The position numbers and the translations under genes are program-made. Below the pieces are notes generated by a model. That model searched no databases and was not told the origin of the DNA. It was given only the letters and a program-made list of their open reading frames with translations. A stretch of DNA of 64,000 nt, taken from positions 1 to 64,000 of the forward strand of contig NW_026647687.1 of NCBI RefSeq assembly GCF_950295315.1. Direction: 5' to 3'. Shown here in pieces: positions 11,423-21,265 of this stretch; within the stretch, counting starts at the first letter, position 1; each line of letters starts with the position of its first letter. The DNA is from Erinaceus europaeus (taxonomy: Eukaryota > Chordata > Mammalia > Eulipotyphla > Erinaceidae).

Positions 11423-14400
11423 CATAAAAATGGAGGTCAAGTTACCTGTATCTATGCCCCTCAATGCAACTTCATCAAGTGGACTGTGTGACTTGACTAG
11501 AAAAGGAGAATGACAACGGTGCTTTGGGAACCATGCGTTGGGAACCAACGGTGCAGGATCTCAAAAAAGACATTCCTAGATTCAGGACAGACTCTTCTAA
11601 GGGACATAATTCCTAGGGTGAAAGAATCATTGAGTGTGCCTTTTCATACCGGACACAGAGAATGGTATACATTGAGTATGCAAGTCACTGTCAGGTAAAT
11701 GACCCCATTTCAGTGTTAACCTATAATCACAGTTTGCCCAAGTCTGTTATTATCACAATGGTAAAAAGAGAAGTGTTCTGAATTTAATGAAAATGAGTAA
11801 GTAAAATGAGTCTACCAAAAATTCAAACTTAAAAAACATAACTGTTCTTGTTCTAACCCACAATTTCAGTATAAACCTCAACTTACTACTAGAACCATTT
11901 TATAGTCACAGCTTGAAATTTGTTTTGAATTACCTTGATAATAATACAGTCATTCATTTAGCCAAGGCGCACCACACAGCTAATGGATCTCGGAGGCCTA
12001 ATTTCTAAAATCCAGCACTACATAGTTATCGTATAACTAGAATTAGTGATGCTCCACCAGCATGGAATGGCCTGAGTTTGTCTTTGCATGATTAAAACAC
12101 AGGTAGTTGCACATTAATGTTGTTAACAAGACTTTGTGGATTCCAGCAAAGTCATCCATCCAGGAAGTTCACAAACAATCAAGAAGAGCTCAATGGTTCC
12201 CTCTACCCTAGAAATCCAAGTGTATTCAAAAGGGTGGTGATTTTGTTAAAACAAAGGCTCAGTTTGGTTGGAATAAGACTGTAAAACAGCTGCAATTTTG
12301 CTCATGAATGTTATCTCTTCTCATTCCTTTAAGCTGTTGGAATAACATTGATTGCATTAAGGAACTCAATTAATAGATATCAGAAGTCTATAGTACGCAG
12401 AGCAAGGCCCTGGAGGACAGAAAATATACTTCCTTCTGGTAGACTTGTCATTGAATGTACTTGTCTCTACAGTCCAGTGTTGTCTGGGCCAGACAGACCT
12501 AAGGATCTCTTAGACCTAAAGCAGATACACTAAGGCCCATAAACTGAATCAGGTCCATGCCCAATTCCATAAGATAGTTATGCAGAAGGAAGGCTCTTCC
12601 CAACCTCCTTTGTCTGACTATTTTTGTCTTTGCCTGTTTTTGTACAACTGCAGTGCTGGGTTTCCATAGCAAGACAGTATAACCCTTTACAGAAAATGCT
12701 TAGCTGCTTATCCTAGACTAATGAGCTGCCTTGTATGTGTGTGGGGGGTAGGGGGGTAGTGAGGAGAGGGGCTCTGGAGAGTGTGGGGAAGCCTAGTTGC
12801 CCAGCCCTTTAGCCCTCTGCCTCCCTCAGACCAATTCTAACCTTTGCAATGATCAGCTCACAGCCCCAAAGTGCCTGTTCAGCCTGCACACCACAGGTAG
12901 AATAGGTATCAGGAAGGTTAAAACTGAAAGCACTTTCACTAAACTCATCAAGGGCTGAGATGACCTTACATGGGAAAGTCCCATAAACACTTTTTTTCCC
13001 CCCATTGAATGGGAGAATCTGTTTCCAGCGATATTTCTATTCATCAAACCCTAAACTTGAACAGAGGCTGAGCAGTGTGAAGAGGTCACAGTAGCCAACA
13101 CCAAGATAGATTGTATAAGCCCCAAGCCATTGCCACCGTTGCCTGTGATGCTCACTTAGCACTGTGGGATTCCTGGCTCCTGTCTTAGGGGAGGATCTGG
13201 GTAAGCCAATGAAGATGGGACTTCAGCATATGGGCTTCTTGTGAAAAGTACACTTTTGATGAGTCAGCTATAGCCTACATATTTTCAGAGGGTATGTTTC
13301 CCAGCTGGGAGTCTTAGATAATAGCAGTGCTATGCGGGACTTAAGGGGCATCGGCTGTGTCCAACTAAGTATACATGGATACCTTTGGACTCTGGCCATT
13401 TCACTTTAAGGGTTCTCCCACTAAAATAAAAGTTGATGTGACTAGTGGCTGCAGCAACACAGTCTCCACATGGAAGACTGACCTCCTTCTCCACCTTTGC
13501 CCACTCTCTCTGAGGTTTCTTCTTTCTCAGTCACAAAAAGCTTTATATGATCCTTCACTTCTTTCTGCATCCCTGTCACACCTACATTGGTCACCTACAA
13601 GAGAACAAAGCATGCCACAGCCAAAAGCACCTACATTGGTCACCTATAAGAGAATAAAGCATGCCACAGCCAAAAGCATCATGGACAGAATTTCTGGAAG
13701 CTCAAGCTTTCCTTGGGAAACTATTGGGATCAGGGTGCTCTTCCTGAGAGAGGTGAAGGGTGTGCATGGCCCCTGGAAGCAGGCGTGCAAAGGACCAGCT
13801 CCCCAAGGGGGCAACATGCCAGGGAGAACCCACCCAAGGGCCATCATTTCAGCGAGAGCAGGCTCTGCTCAGAGCCACAGGCAGGAATGCACACCAGGCT
13901 GTATCTTCCTTTAATACCAGTTTTAATGTGCAATCAATCTTTATGGGCTGTCCCCATAGGGAAGGCATAATGGAATCAAGTTGTCACACAATTGCAAAAC
14001 CATGTGCATCCCCTTAAAAATAGGATTGCATCATATTTCCTGGAGCAACACTGATGATTCCTTGAGGTGGGTGTGAATTGTTTCTAAAAATGAACGTCTG
14101 TGTGATTTAAATAAACTTAATATGATAAAGGAACACTCTCTGCCACTCTAATGAGCCCATAACTCACTGGATGGGTCCAATTCATCCCAAATGGAATTGC
14201 TGTTTATGTGAAGTTTTGAATAAAGGGTGCGATTTGTGATTCATCACACCAAATCTGTTTTAGTCTGTGCACAAATGGCTCCAGAGGTGAATATAATCAG
14301 AAAGAGGAAACACAACTGACTGCTTCCCCTCCAGGTGTAGGAATGGTGATTGCAGCACAGGGCTGATAGTGAGGGGGGTACCAGGGAGCCTCTGGTGCTG

Positions 14401-15250
14401 TCAGAGCTTTCTGAAACTCACCTGAGGTCCTCTGCACCAAGACTCAGCTCTGTGAGGGAAGGCCATGCTGAAGTTCAAGGGGCCCTGCTGTTCTGACTCC
14501 CAGCCAAGCCAAAGGGAACTGGGACCTTAGTTCTTTTAGTTCTTCCCCCAGCCACCCCCATTCCCCACCATTGTGCCTCCACAATAAAATGACAAATAAG
14601 TCTCACACACAAAATTACCTCTGAGCACATCTGCTCACTTAGGAGACTGCTTGGGTCTCAGGAGGGAGCAAAGGGAGCAGCTACTTACAGCATGTATTGT
14701 GAGAATGCCTTTCCCACACATGTGCCCTGTGCACAGACACACACATACTCCAGCTGTAGAAGCACACCTACTGTATATATTATGTGCACACACATTTATA
14801 TAGATATGCACAGTCACAGCACATACCCACAAACATGTTCATTTACCTGCTTGCATGCCCAACTCTTACTGGAAGAGGATGCTACATGCTTCTTCCATAA
14901 ACACACATACACATGCAGCTGCATAATGCATGCATTCCAGTACACAGACAGACACACACATGCACATATGCACACACATGTGCATATGCACTGCAGTCTC
15001 TTCAAAGATCTCCATGCAGCTGCCTGATTGATAGCTGTTCTCAGTCCAGGGCAGATTCTACCCAAACCCCCTTTCATTGGCCCAGGTGTCTGTAGACTTC
15101 TGAGCCTCACACAGAAAGACTCCTTCTTTCTAGCACACAGTGCATCTGATACACATTTGACTTGAAAAGGAAGGGGGAGGGGGTGGCTCTTCAAATAGAG
15201 CAGTGCTGTAGGTGTTTTATCTGTATCAGAAAAAAGAGAAAGAAAGGAAG
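11423..15250. other. Low-copy sequence, possible conserved elements
   Basis: Contains a 49-bp tandem duplication (13.6 kb), CA-rich text (14.7-15.0 kb) and AT-balanced blocks near 12.0 and 14.1 kb that resemble conserved non-coding DNA. The 179-codon frame at 13375-13914 spans the duplication and has no domain signature. Confidence 0.4.
13579..13676 (+). repeat. 49-bp tandem duplication
   Basis: CACCTACATTGGTCACCT... occurs at 13579 and again at 13628 with two C-to-T differences. Confidence 0.93.
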
Positions 15251-15252
15251 AA

Positions 15253-15303
15253 ATAAAGGAGAGAAAGAAAGAAAGAAAGAAAGGAGAGAAGAGGAGAAGA
15301 GAA
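15253..15303 (+). repeat. (GAAA)n / purine-rich simple repeat
   Basis: GAAA units with GGAGAAG interruptions; purine-only for about 50 bp. Confidence 0.9.
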
Positions 15304-15490
15304 TGGTTATCAGAAGCAGTGGATCCCAGCCCAGAGGAAGGAAAGTGGACAAGACCAACGTGCAGGCAGGTTTAGCAACTTTAGTATGTGCAGCTGGAGG
15401 GCTGGAAGGTGTGGGTAAATGCTCCACTGAGGAGGCCTGGCTAGAAAGCAAGAGGTATGCAATCCCTGTGGAGCAGCAATTACCCAGAAA

Positions 15491-15496
<6 letters not shown>

Positions 15497-15582
<86 letters not shown>
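15497..15582 (+). repeat. (TC)n(AC)n compound microsatellite
   Basis: About 60 bp of TC with one CCC interruption runs directly into about 25 bp of AC. Confidence 0.97.
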
Positions 15583-15597
15583 CAAATATTATTGTAC

Positions 15598-16275
15598 ATA
15601 ATTATTTGTAATACCTTCAACTGAAAATAATTCAAAGATATTTTTCCCTGTCCAAAATTAAGATATAATTCATAGACAACAAAATTGCCTATGATGTGCA
15701 CGATTTAGTGTTTTCAGTATATTGACAAACACAACCGTCATCAGTAATCCAGAAAATTTTTATCACCACCAAGATAACTCTGGTTCCATTAGCAGACTCA
15801 TCATTTTCCTTCTCCCCAGCCTCTGGCAACAACTAACCTACTTTCAGTCTCCATGGATTTACCGTTTCTGGACACTTACAGCAAATGGAATCATCTAATG
15901 ATATATAGCTTTTTAGCATCATTTTTTTTTCAGAGTTCACCTATGTTGTAGGATGTATCAGTATTTCAGTTTTTTTTTCCATTGTCAGGATGCACAACCT
16001 ATTTGCTTAGCCATTCATCAACCAAAGGACATTGGTTTAATTACAAATAAAGTCGCTATGAACATTCATGTACAAGATTTGGTGTGGACTTTGAATTTCA
16101 GTTCTCTTGTTTATATAACCCTGTGAGTGTAGTCACTGGATCACATGGCTAGTTTTTTTTTTTAACCTTTTTAGGAACTGTCAAACTTTTTTCTACTATG
16201 AATACATTTACAGTACCTCCCCTCCAAGTAGTGAGGGTTCAGTCTCTCCACAGCCTTGCCAAAATTTACTACTAT
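15598..16275 (-). mobile_element. LINE-1 fragment, antisense (older copy)
   Basis: Text such as GCTATGAACATTCATGTACAAG and GTTCAGTCTCTCCACAGCC is the reverse complement of mammalian L1 3' region sequence as I recall it. The copy is diverged and interrupted. It appears to continue at 16600-16850 and, beyond the provirus, at 26926-27350. Confidence 0.7.
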
Positions 16276-16524
16276 CTGTTGTTCTTTTTGGTTTTTTGTT
16301 ATTGAAATTTTATTAAAAAGCAAATTAACTCATGAAACATGAACATCAGTTATAACTTTTATTTTGCCAAGCACTGATTTTTTGCAATAAATAAACACAT
16401 AAATAAATAAAAATGTAACCATACCAGATTAAGATGTGCAGGTTATTTATTAATACATTTTATAAAACTGTAAGCTAAAATATCTATTTAAACTTCTGAT
16501 TTAATTTCTTTTATTATTTTTTAT

Positions 16525-16605
16525 TTATAAAATGGAAGTATTGACAAGACTACAGGATAAGACACAATGCCTACCCCCAGAGCTCCATATCCAATTGTCT
16601 GTTGT
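16525..16605 (-). mobile_element. Short fragment of the AATAAA-tailed retroposon
   Basis: The run TACAGGATAAGACACAATGCC...CCAGAGCTCC matches the reversed 3' end of the repeat family seen at 31.1, 38.4, 51.7 and 56.1 kb. It interrupts the antisense L1. Confidence 0.45.
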
Positions 16606-16850
16606 TCTTAATCTAGCTATCTTAATGGGTGTGGGGAGAAATTTCCTTGCTGTTTTGATTGCCACTTCTCTAGTAACTAATAGCTTTTGGATAAGTTTAC
16701 ATGTGCTCATTGGACATTTACATATATTCTGTGGGAAAATGTTTATTCAAATATTTTAATAATATTCTAACAAATATTTAAATCATATTCTAAATAGTAT
16801 TTGTCTTTTTATTGTTGATTTCTATATAGCAAGGAGCCAAATTTTACAAA
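16605..16850 (-). mobile_element. LINE-1 fragment, antisense (continuation)
   Basis: CATGTGCTCATTGGACATTTACATAT and the following text match reversed L1 3' region sequence further upstream in L1 than the 15.6-16.3 kb piece. Order and orientation are consistent with one interrupted element. Confidence 0.6.
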
Positions 16851-17284
16851 AACATTTAAGTTCTCAACTTCCTTGTATTATTTCTATTTTCAGTTCTGGC
16901 GAATGAACTCAGGATCTTGTGCAGGTGTGATTGTGTTGGGGTCTAGATATTCGGGCTTCCTGGCCTGTTGGCAATGGACTGCCATTTTCTCACTCAGTAA
17001 AGGTTATGGGCAACTCTCTCTCTCTGAACTTCGCCTGCTATCCCTCTGGAAAAGTATTTTCCTCTTAATACATTTGGGAGTGCACTGTTCCATTTAGACC
17101 TCTGCTGGTGCAGCTAGCCAGTGTTCCTCAACCTGCTAAGGAAAGTGGCCTCTTTGTTTTCACTTTATTCTCAATGAGCACTGCTGTCTTTCTCATCTGC
17201 ATCTTCCCAGTGCCAGGCATTACCTCCACCCATAGCAGACACTACTGCTAAGTGGTCTTTCCCTGGAGGTTAGTTATATTCATT

Positions 17285-17465
17285 CTTTCTTTTAGAGATG
17301 GGGAGAGGTGGAGAGAAAAAGAAAGAGAGAAGAGACTCTGTCACAGCTCCATCATGCATGGGGCTCCCCTGGTGGTATCTAGGGTACTCCTAAATGTTGC
17401 TGGGGCTTGAGTGTAGGGCCCTGTGCATGGTAACGTGCATGCTCTACTGGTGACCCCCCTCCCTC
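17285..17465 (-). mobile_element. Diverged tRNA-type SINE, antisense
   Basis: The reverse complement has a tRNA-like head (CCAGTAGAGCATGCACG ... CAAGCCCCAGC) and, on the + strand, a GA-rich tail before it. It is related to but distinct from the main SINE family in this window, and lies immediately left of the provirus. Confidence 0.5.
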
Positions 17466-17642
17466 CCTATGGCTTGACCATTGTGACACTCTAGAGGTTA
17501 GACCTTTGGTGTTGGGTAGTATGCCACCTCCCACTGGCTTCTGCTTAACCATATGCCTATACAGGGATTTACTGATCCCATTCAAAGCTTTGGTCTATTT
17601 ACATAAATCACTTTTACATTTACATAAAGCACTCCCTCCAGG

Positions 17643-17676
17643 GCATTGGTGGTTCAGTGATAGGATTCTCGCCTGC
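17643..17676 (+). other. tRNA-Gly 5'-half-like segment in U3
   Basis: These 34 bases begin GCATTGGTGGTTCAGTGATA and continue through the D-arm and anticodon-stem region to CTCGCCTGC. Compared with nuclear tRNA-Gly(GCC) recalled from memory, they match at 32 of 34 positions, with changes at tRNA positions 18 and 22. The match stops in the anticodon region; no T-arm or 3' half follows, so it is not a tRNA gene. A Pol III A-box-like stretch (TGGTTCAGTGA) is retained, but I see no B box. The same segment sits at the same offset in the 3' LTR. Confidence 0.8.
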
Positions 17677-17768
17677 TCCGCCCCCTCCTTGTCACACTCT
17701 GATTTTCACCAGTCACTTTTCTCTCCACCCTCTCTATATCACATCCTGTTTCCACCCTACTTGGAGAG

Positions 17769-17775
17769 TATAAAA
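17769..17775 (+). promoter_or_regulatory. TATA box of the 5' LTR
   Basis: TATAAAA sits about 200 bp upstream of the U5 end, the expected place for an LTR Pol II promoter. The matching site in the 3' LTR is at 26682-26688. The tandem duplication begins just downstream, so the second U5 at 19.4 kb has no TATA of its own. Confidence 0.8.
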
Positions 17776-17790
17776 ACAGCTGCTCTTCTG

Positions 17791-17796
17791 ATTAAA
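17791..17796 (+). promoter_or_regulatory. ATTAAA polyadenylation signal in the LTR
   Basis: ATTAAA lies 16 bp after the TATA box. In the 3' LTR the equivalent (26704-26709) would direct cleavage near 26720-26740. A signal placed before the transcription start implies a short R, as in MMTV and JSRV. No AATAAA is seen elsewhere in the LTR. Confidence 0.5.
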
Positions 17797-17975
17797 GACA
17801 CTTGGAAATTGCTTTCCAGCTCCGAGAGTTCCAGAGTGTATCTCCTGCGGAAGTTAGTGCGGCACGAGTTCCTGATTCCTCTGCCACGCAGCAGCCTAGA
17901 TCGGCTCCAGTTGAGTTCTCTCCAAGCCAGAGAGCACTAGCTCGGGAAGAAGTACCCTCAGGCTATCCCGGCATC

Positions 17976-17994
17976 TGGCGCCCGGAACAGAGAC
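17976..17994 (+). other. Primer binding site, tRNA-Lys type
   Basis: TGGCGCCCGGAACAGAGAC starts two bases after the 5' LTR. It resembles the tRNA-Lys3 primer site recalled for lentiviruses and MMTV, with one extra G and one G-to-A change. A second identical copy lies at 19585-19603 inside the tandem duplication. Confidence 0.85.
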
Positions 17995-18118
17995 ACGTAA
18001 GCAGCAGATTTACAAGAAGACATCTTAGATAAGTACACACCTTTTGGGTATCTGCAATATTGTGTTAAGGCACTGTGATTTTTTTTCTTTCTTATTGTTT
18101 TCCTGAGATCTCTCCACC

Positions 18119-19549
18119 ATGGAAAATCTTTTCCAAATTCTGCATTCTTTTTCCAGTATACAATTTTTATATATCTGGGACATTTTTCTCGGGGCTTCAC
18201 CTTATATCCTGTTGATCATCATAGCAGCTTTTAAGGGATATATAGGGCAACCTCTCAAAAGGCTTAAGGACCTAGAGGCTGAGGTCCAAGAGATAAAGGA
18301 AGTGATCATAGAACTTAACAAGCACCTTAAAAACAAGAAGAAGCAAAGGCCTGTCGTGATCTTGACCCACCCTAATTCCTCTGCATCTTGCCCTGAGGCC
18401 CCTATTTTGGCATCTTGCCCTGAGGCCCCTATTTTGGCAGACACGTGTCCGAATTCTCCTTTGGACTCCACAGCCACTTCTTCGGCCACCCCCATTTTGG
18501 CAGAAACGTGTCCGGAACCTCCTGCTGCCTCCACGGCTGCTTCTTCGCCCACCCCTGTTTTGATAGATGCATGTCCGAATTCTCCTGTAGCCTCCAAAAC
18601 CACTTCTTCGGCCACTTGTCCAGAAGCTTCCACTTCGATGACTCCTCCTACAACTACACACTTATCAGAGCAAGTCCACACATTTCCGGTCAATGTTGCC
18701 CCCAATAGACAAAAACCTCAGGCCTGGTATCCATATTCCGCCACAGACCTGAAGGAACTATGCCAGGCTATCAAAGATGACGGTCTTCATGCCCCATGGA
18801 CCAGGTCCATTTTACAAGGCCTGCTTCAGAACCTTAATACCCCTCAAGATTGGAGAGATGTGACTCGTGCTATGCTCCCAGGCCCCCTCTTCCTGCAATG
18901 GGAGGCATTCTTTCGCGACGAATGTTTACAACAATCGCGGAAAAATATTGAAAATCAGCCAGAGGGTAATTTTGATGCATTGTTTGGAACAGGCCAATTA
19001 GAAACAGGGATTCAACAGGCGGAAGCCAAGTTTCCAGCGGGGTATTTTGATCAAGTACGCCTGTGTGCATTAAAAGCATGGGAGTGATTAACATCACCCA
19101 TGGGAGCAACCTCAGCCCCCATTCTCTCCCTGCAACAAGAACCTGATGAATCCCTCGCTAAATTCATTGCCAGGGTCCAGTCGAGTTTGGAAAGGAAGAT
19201 TTATAATCCTGATGCTCGTTTTCTCCTCCTGCGATCCATAGTCTGGGATGGAATGCTTCCGCATTTTCGACAGGCCTGTGTCACTCTTAAAAACGAACAC
19301 CCAGATACTTGGATTCTAGCTACACAGGATCTTAGATCAAGCTCTTTTCGGGGACCTATGTTACAGGCCTATGCAGCTACCTTAACAGCTGCTCTTCTGA
19401 TTAAAGACACTTGGAAATTGCTTTCCAGCTCTGAGAGTTCCAGAGTGTATCTCCTGCGGAAGTTAGTGCGGCACGAGTTCCTGATTCCTCTGCCACGCAG
19501 CAGCCTAGATCGGCTCCAGTTGAGTTCTCTCCAAGCCAGAGAGCACTAG
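18119..19549 (+). pseudogene. gag: gag, first copy: truncated and interrupted by TGA
   Basis: The frame opens with ATG in the context CCACCATGG and runs 322 codons to an in-frame TGA at 19085-19087, then stays open in the same frame. It crosses the duplication junction near 19384 and ends in U5 sequence at 19549. Residues 16-38 are strongly hydrophobic (membrane anchor or uncleaved signal). Residues about 43-80 form a charged heptad-like helix, and residues about 85-190 are a Ser/Thr/Pro/Cys-rich linker with imperfect CPEAP/CPNSP repeats. Capsid-like sequence follows (WYPYSATDLKELCQAIKDDG), and a major-homology-like QQEPDESLAKFIARV lies after the stop. There is no Gly at position 2 for myristoylation. 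The nucleocapsid is absent because the duplication joins capsid directly to U5. The stop is CGA in the second copy, so it looks like a CpG transition. Confidence 0.85.
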
Positions 19550-20986
19550 CTCGGGAAGAAGTACCCTCAGGCTATCCCGGCATCTGGCGCCCGGAACAGA
19601 GACACGTAAGCAGCAGATTTACAAGAAGACATCTTAGATAAGTACACACCTTTTGGGTATCTGCAATATTGTGTTAAGGCACTGTGATTTTTTTTCTTTC
19701 TTATTGTTTTCCTGAGATCTCTCCACCATGGAAAATCTTTTCCAAATTCTGCATTCTTTTTCCAGTATACAATTTTTATATATCTGGGACATTTTTCTCG
19801 GGGCTTCACCTTATATCCTGTTGATCATCATAGCAGCTTTTAAGGGATATATAGGGCAACCTCTCAAAAGGCTTAAGGACCTAGAGGCTGAGGTCCAAGA
19901 GATAAAGGAAGTGATCATAGAACTTAACCAGCACCTTAAAAACAAGAAGAAGCAAAGGCCTGTCGTGATCTTGACCCACCCTAATTCCTCTGCATCTTGC
20001 CCTGAGGCCCCTATTTTGGCATCTTGTCCTGAGGCCCCTATTTTGGCAGACACGTGTCCGAATTCTCCTTTGGACTCCACAGCCACTTCTTCGGCCACCC
20101 CCATTTTGGCAGAAACGTGTCCGGAACCTCCTGCTGCCTCCACGGCTGCTTCTTTGCCCACCCGTTTTGATAGACGCATGTCCGAATTCTCCTGTAGCCT
20201 CCAAAACCACTTCTTCGGCCACTTGTCCAGAAGCTTCCACTTCGATGACTCCTCCTACAACTACACACTTATCAGAGCAAGTCCACACATTTCCGGTCAA
20301 TGTTGCCCCCAATAGACAAAAACCTCAGGCCTGGTATCCATATTCCGCCACAGACCTGAAGGAACTATGCCAGGCTATCAAAGATGACGGTGTTCATGCC
20401 CCATGGACCAGGTCCATTTTACAAGGCCTGCTTCAGAACCTTAATACCCCTCAAGATTGGAGAGATGTGACTCGTGCTACGCTCCCAGGCCCCCTCTTCC
20501 TGCAATGGGAGGCATTCTTTCGCGACGAATGTTTACAACAATCGCGGAAAAATATTGAAAATCAGCCAGAGGGTAATTTTGATGCATTGTTTGGAACAGG
20601 CCAATTAGAAACAGGGATTCAACAGGCGGAAGCCAAGTTTCCAGCGGGGTATTTTGATCAAGTACGCCTGTGTGCATTAAAAGCATGGGAGCGATTAACA
20701 CCACCCATGGGAGCAGCCTCAGCCCCCATTCTCTCCCTGCAACAAGAACCTGATGAATCCCTCGCTAAATTCATTGCCAGGGTCGAGTTTGGAAAGGAAG
20801 ATTTATAATCCTGACGCTCATTTTCTCCTCCTGTGATCCATAGTCTGGGATGGAATGCTTCCGCATTTTCGACAGGCCTGTATCACTCTTAAAAACGAAC
20901 ACCCAGATACTTGGATTCTAGCTACACAGGATCTCAGATCAAGCTCTTTTCAAGGACCTATGTTACAGGCCTATGCAGCTACCTTA
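19385..20986 (+). repeat. Tandem duplication unit 2
   Basis: The second copy runs into the complete gag 3' end, so it represents the original gag. It is 7 bp shorter than unit 1 because of a 2-bp deletion near 20163 and a 5-bp deletion near 20784. It contains R/U5-like sequence without U3 (19385-19582), a second primer binding site at 19585-19603 and a second gag start at 19728. Confidence 0.95.
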
Positions 20987-21061
20987 CATAAGCAAAAAGG
21001 AGCTTGCTTTCAGTGCGGTCGCCAAGGGCATTGGCGTAACCAATGTCCAGAAAATAGACCG

Positions 21062-21145
21062 CGACCCCGCCTCCAGTCAGGGCGACCCCACCTCCAGTCA
21101 GGGCGACCCCACCTCCAATCAGGGCAACCCCGCCTCCAGACAGGG
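21062..21145 (+). repeat. Four 21-bp repeats between the Gag zinc knuckles
   Basis: Four head-to-tail 21-bp units of the type CGACCCCACCTCCAGTCAGGG encode a repeated seven-residue Arg-Pro-x-Leu-Gln-Ser-Gly motif. Being a multiple of three they keep the frame. They lengthen the basic linker between the two knuckles and presumably add RNA-binding charge. Confidence 0.9.
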
Positions 21146-21258
21146 AATCAGAGACCACAAATGCCTTGTCCCAGATGCCAGAAAGGATTTCACTGGAGGA
21201 GAGATTGTTGGTCATGGTTCCATAGGAACGGCACACCTCTGCCAAATGTAAACAGGGA

Positions 21259-21265
21259 TTTAAAC
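21259..21265 (+). promoter_or_regulatory. -1 ribosomal frameshift site, gag to pro
   Basis: The heptamer TTTAAAC is in the correct register (T TTA AAC in gag codons), directly before the gag TAG stop. Slipping back one base enters the pro frame, which is open from here. It fits the X XXY YYZ rule for retroviral -1 shifting. I did not resolve a downstream pseudoknot by eye. Confidence 0.85.

Larger units (their letters stand above)
17510..17973 (+). repeat. 5' LTR of the provirus (464 bp)
   Basis: Starts TGTTGGGTAG and ends CCCGGCA immediately before the primer binding site. It is matched along its whole length by the 3' LTR at 26423-26886 with five substitutions and no indels. U3 holds a tRNA-Gly-like segment (17643-17676), a forkhead-like TCTATTTACATAA (17594-17606), a TATA box and an ATTAAA signal. 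TATA and ATTAAA are only about 16 bp apart, so by analogy with MMTV-like LTRs the polyadenylation signal probably lies in U3 and R is short, starting near 17800. Confidence 0.96.
17776..19384 (+). repeat. Tandem duplication unit 1 (partial LTR, PBS, gag)
   Basis: This 1609-bp segment starts just after the TATA box and ends inside the capsid C-terminus. It is repeated at once at 19385-20986 (offset 1609 bp) with scattered substitutions and two small deletions. The junction shares only one or two bases (acctta/aacag). The copies have diverged, which argues against a simple assembly stutter. Confidence 0.95.

Noticed and set aside
13375..13914. 179-codon + strand open frame
   Set aside because: It crosses a 49-bp tandem duplication (not a multiple of three) and shows no domain, start context or conservation signal.
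15162..15611. 149-codon + strand open frame
   Set aside because: Most of it is translation of GAAA, TC and AC microsatellites, which keep frames open by chance.
17643..17676. Functional tRNA-Gly gene in the LTR
   Set aside because: Only the 5' half is present; there is no anticodon-loop completion, T-arm, B box or acceptor 3' strand.
18202..18705. Minus-strand 167-codon frame antisense to gag
   Set aside because: It is the mirror of the repeat-rich gag linker, and its copy in unit 2 is disrupted; no independent evidence of coding.
21062..21145. CRISPR-like direct repeats
   Set aside because: Units are contiguous without spacers and lie in frame within gag; this is a coding minisatellite in a mammalian genome.
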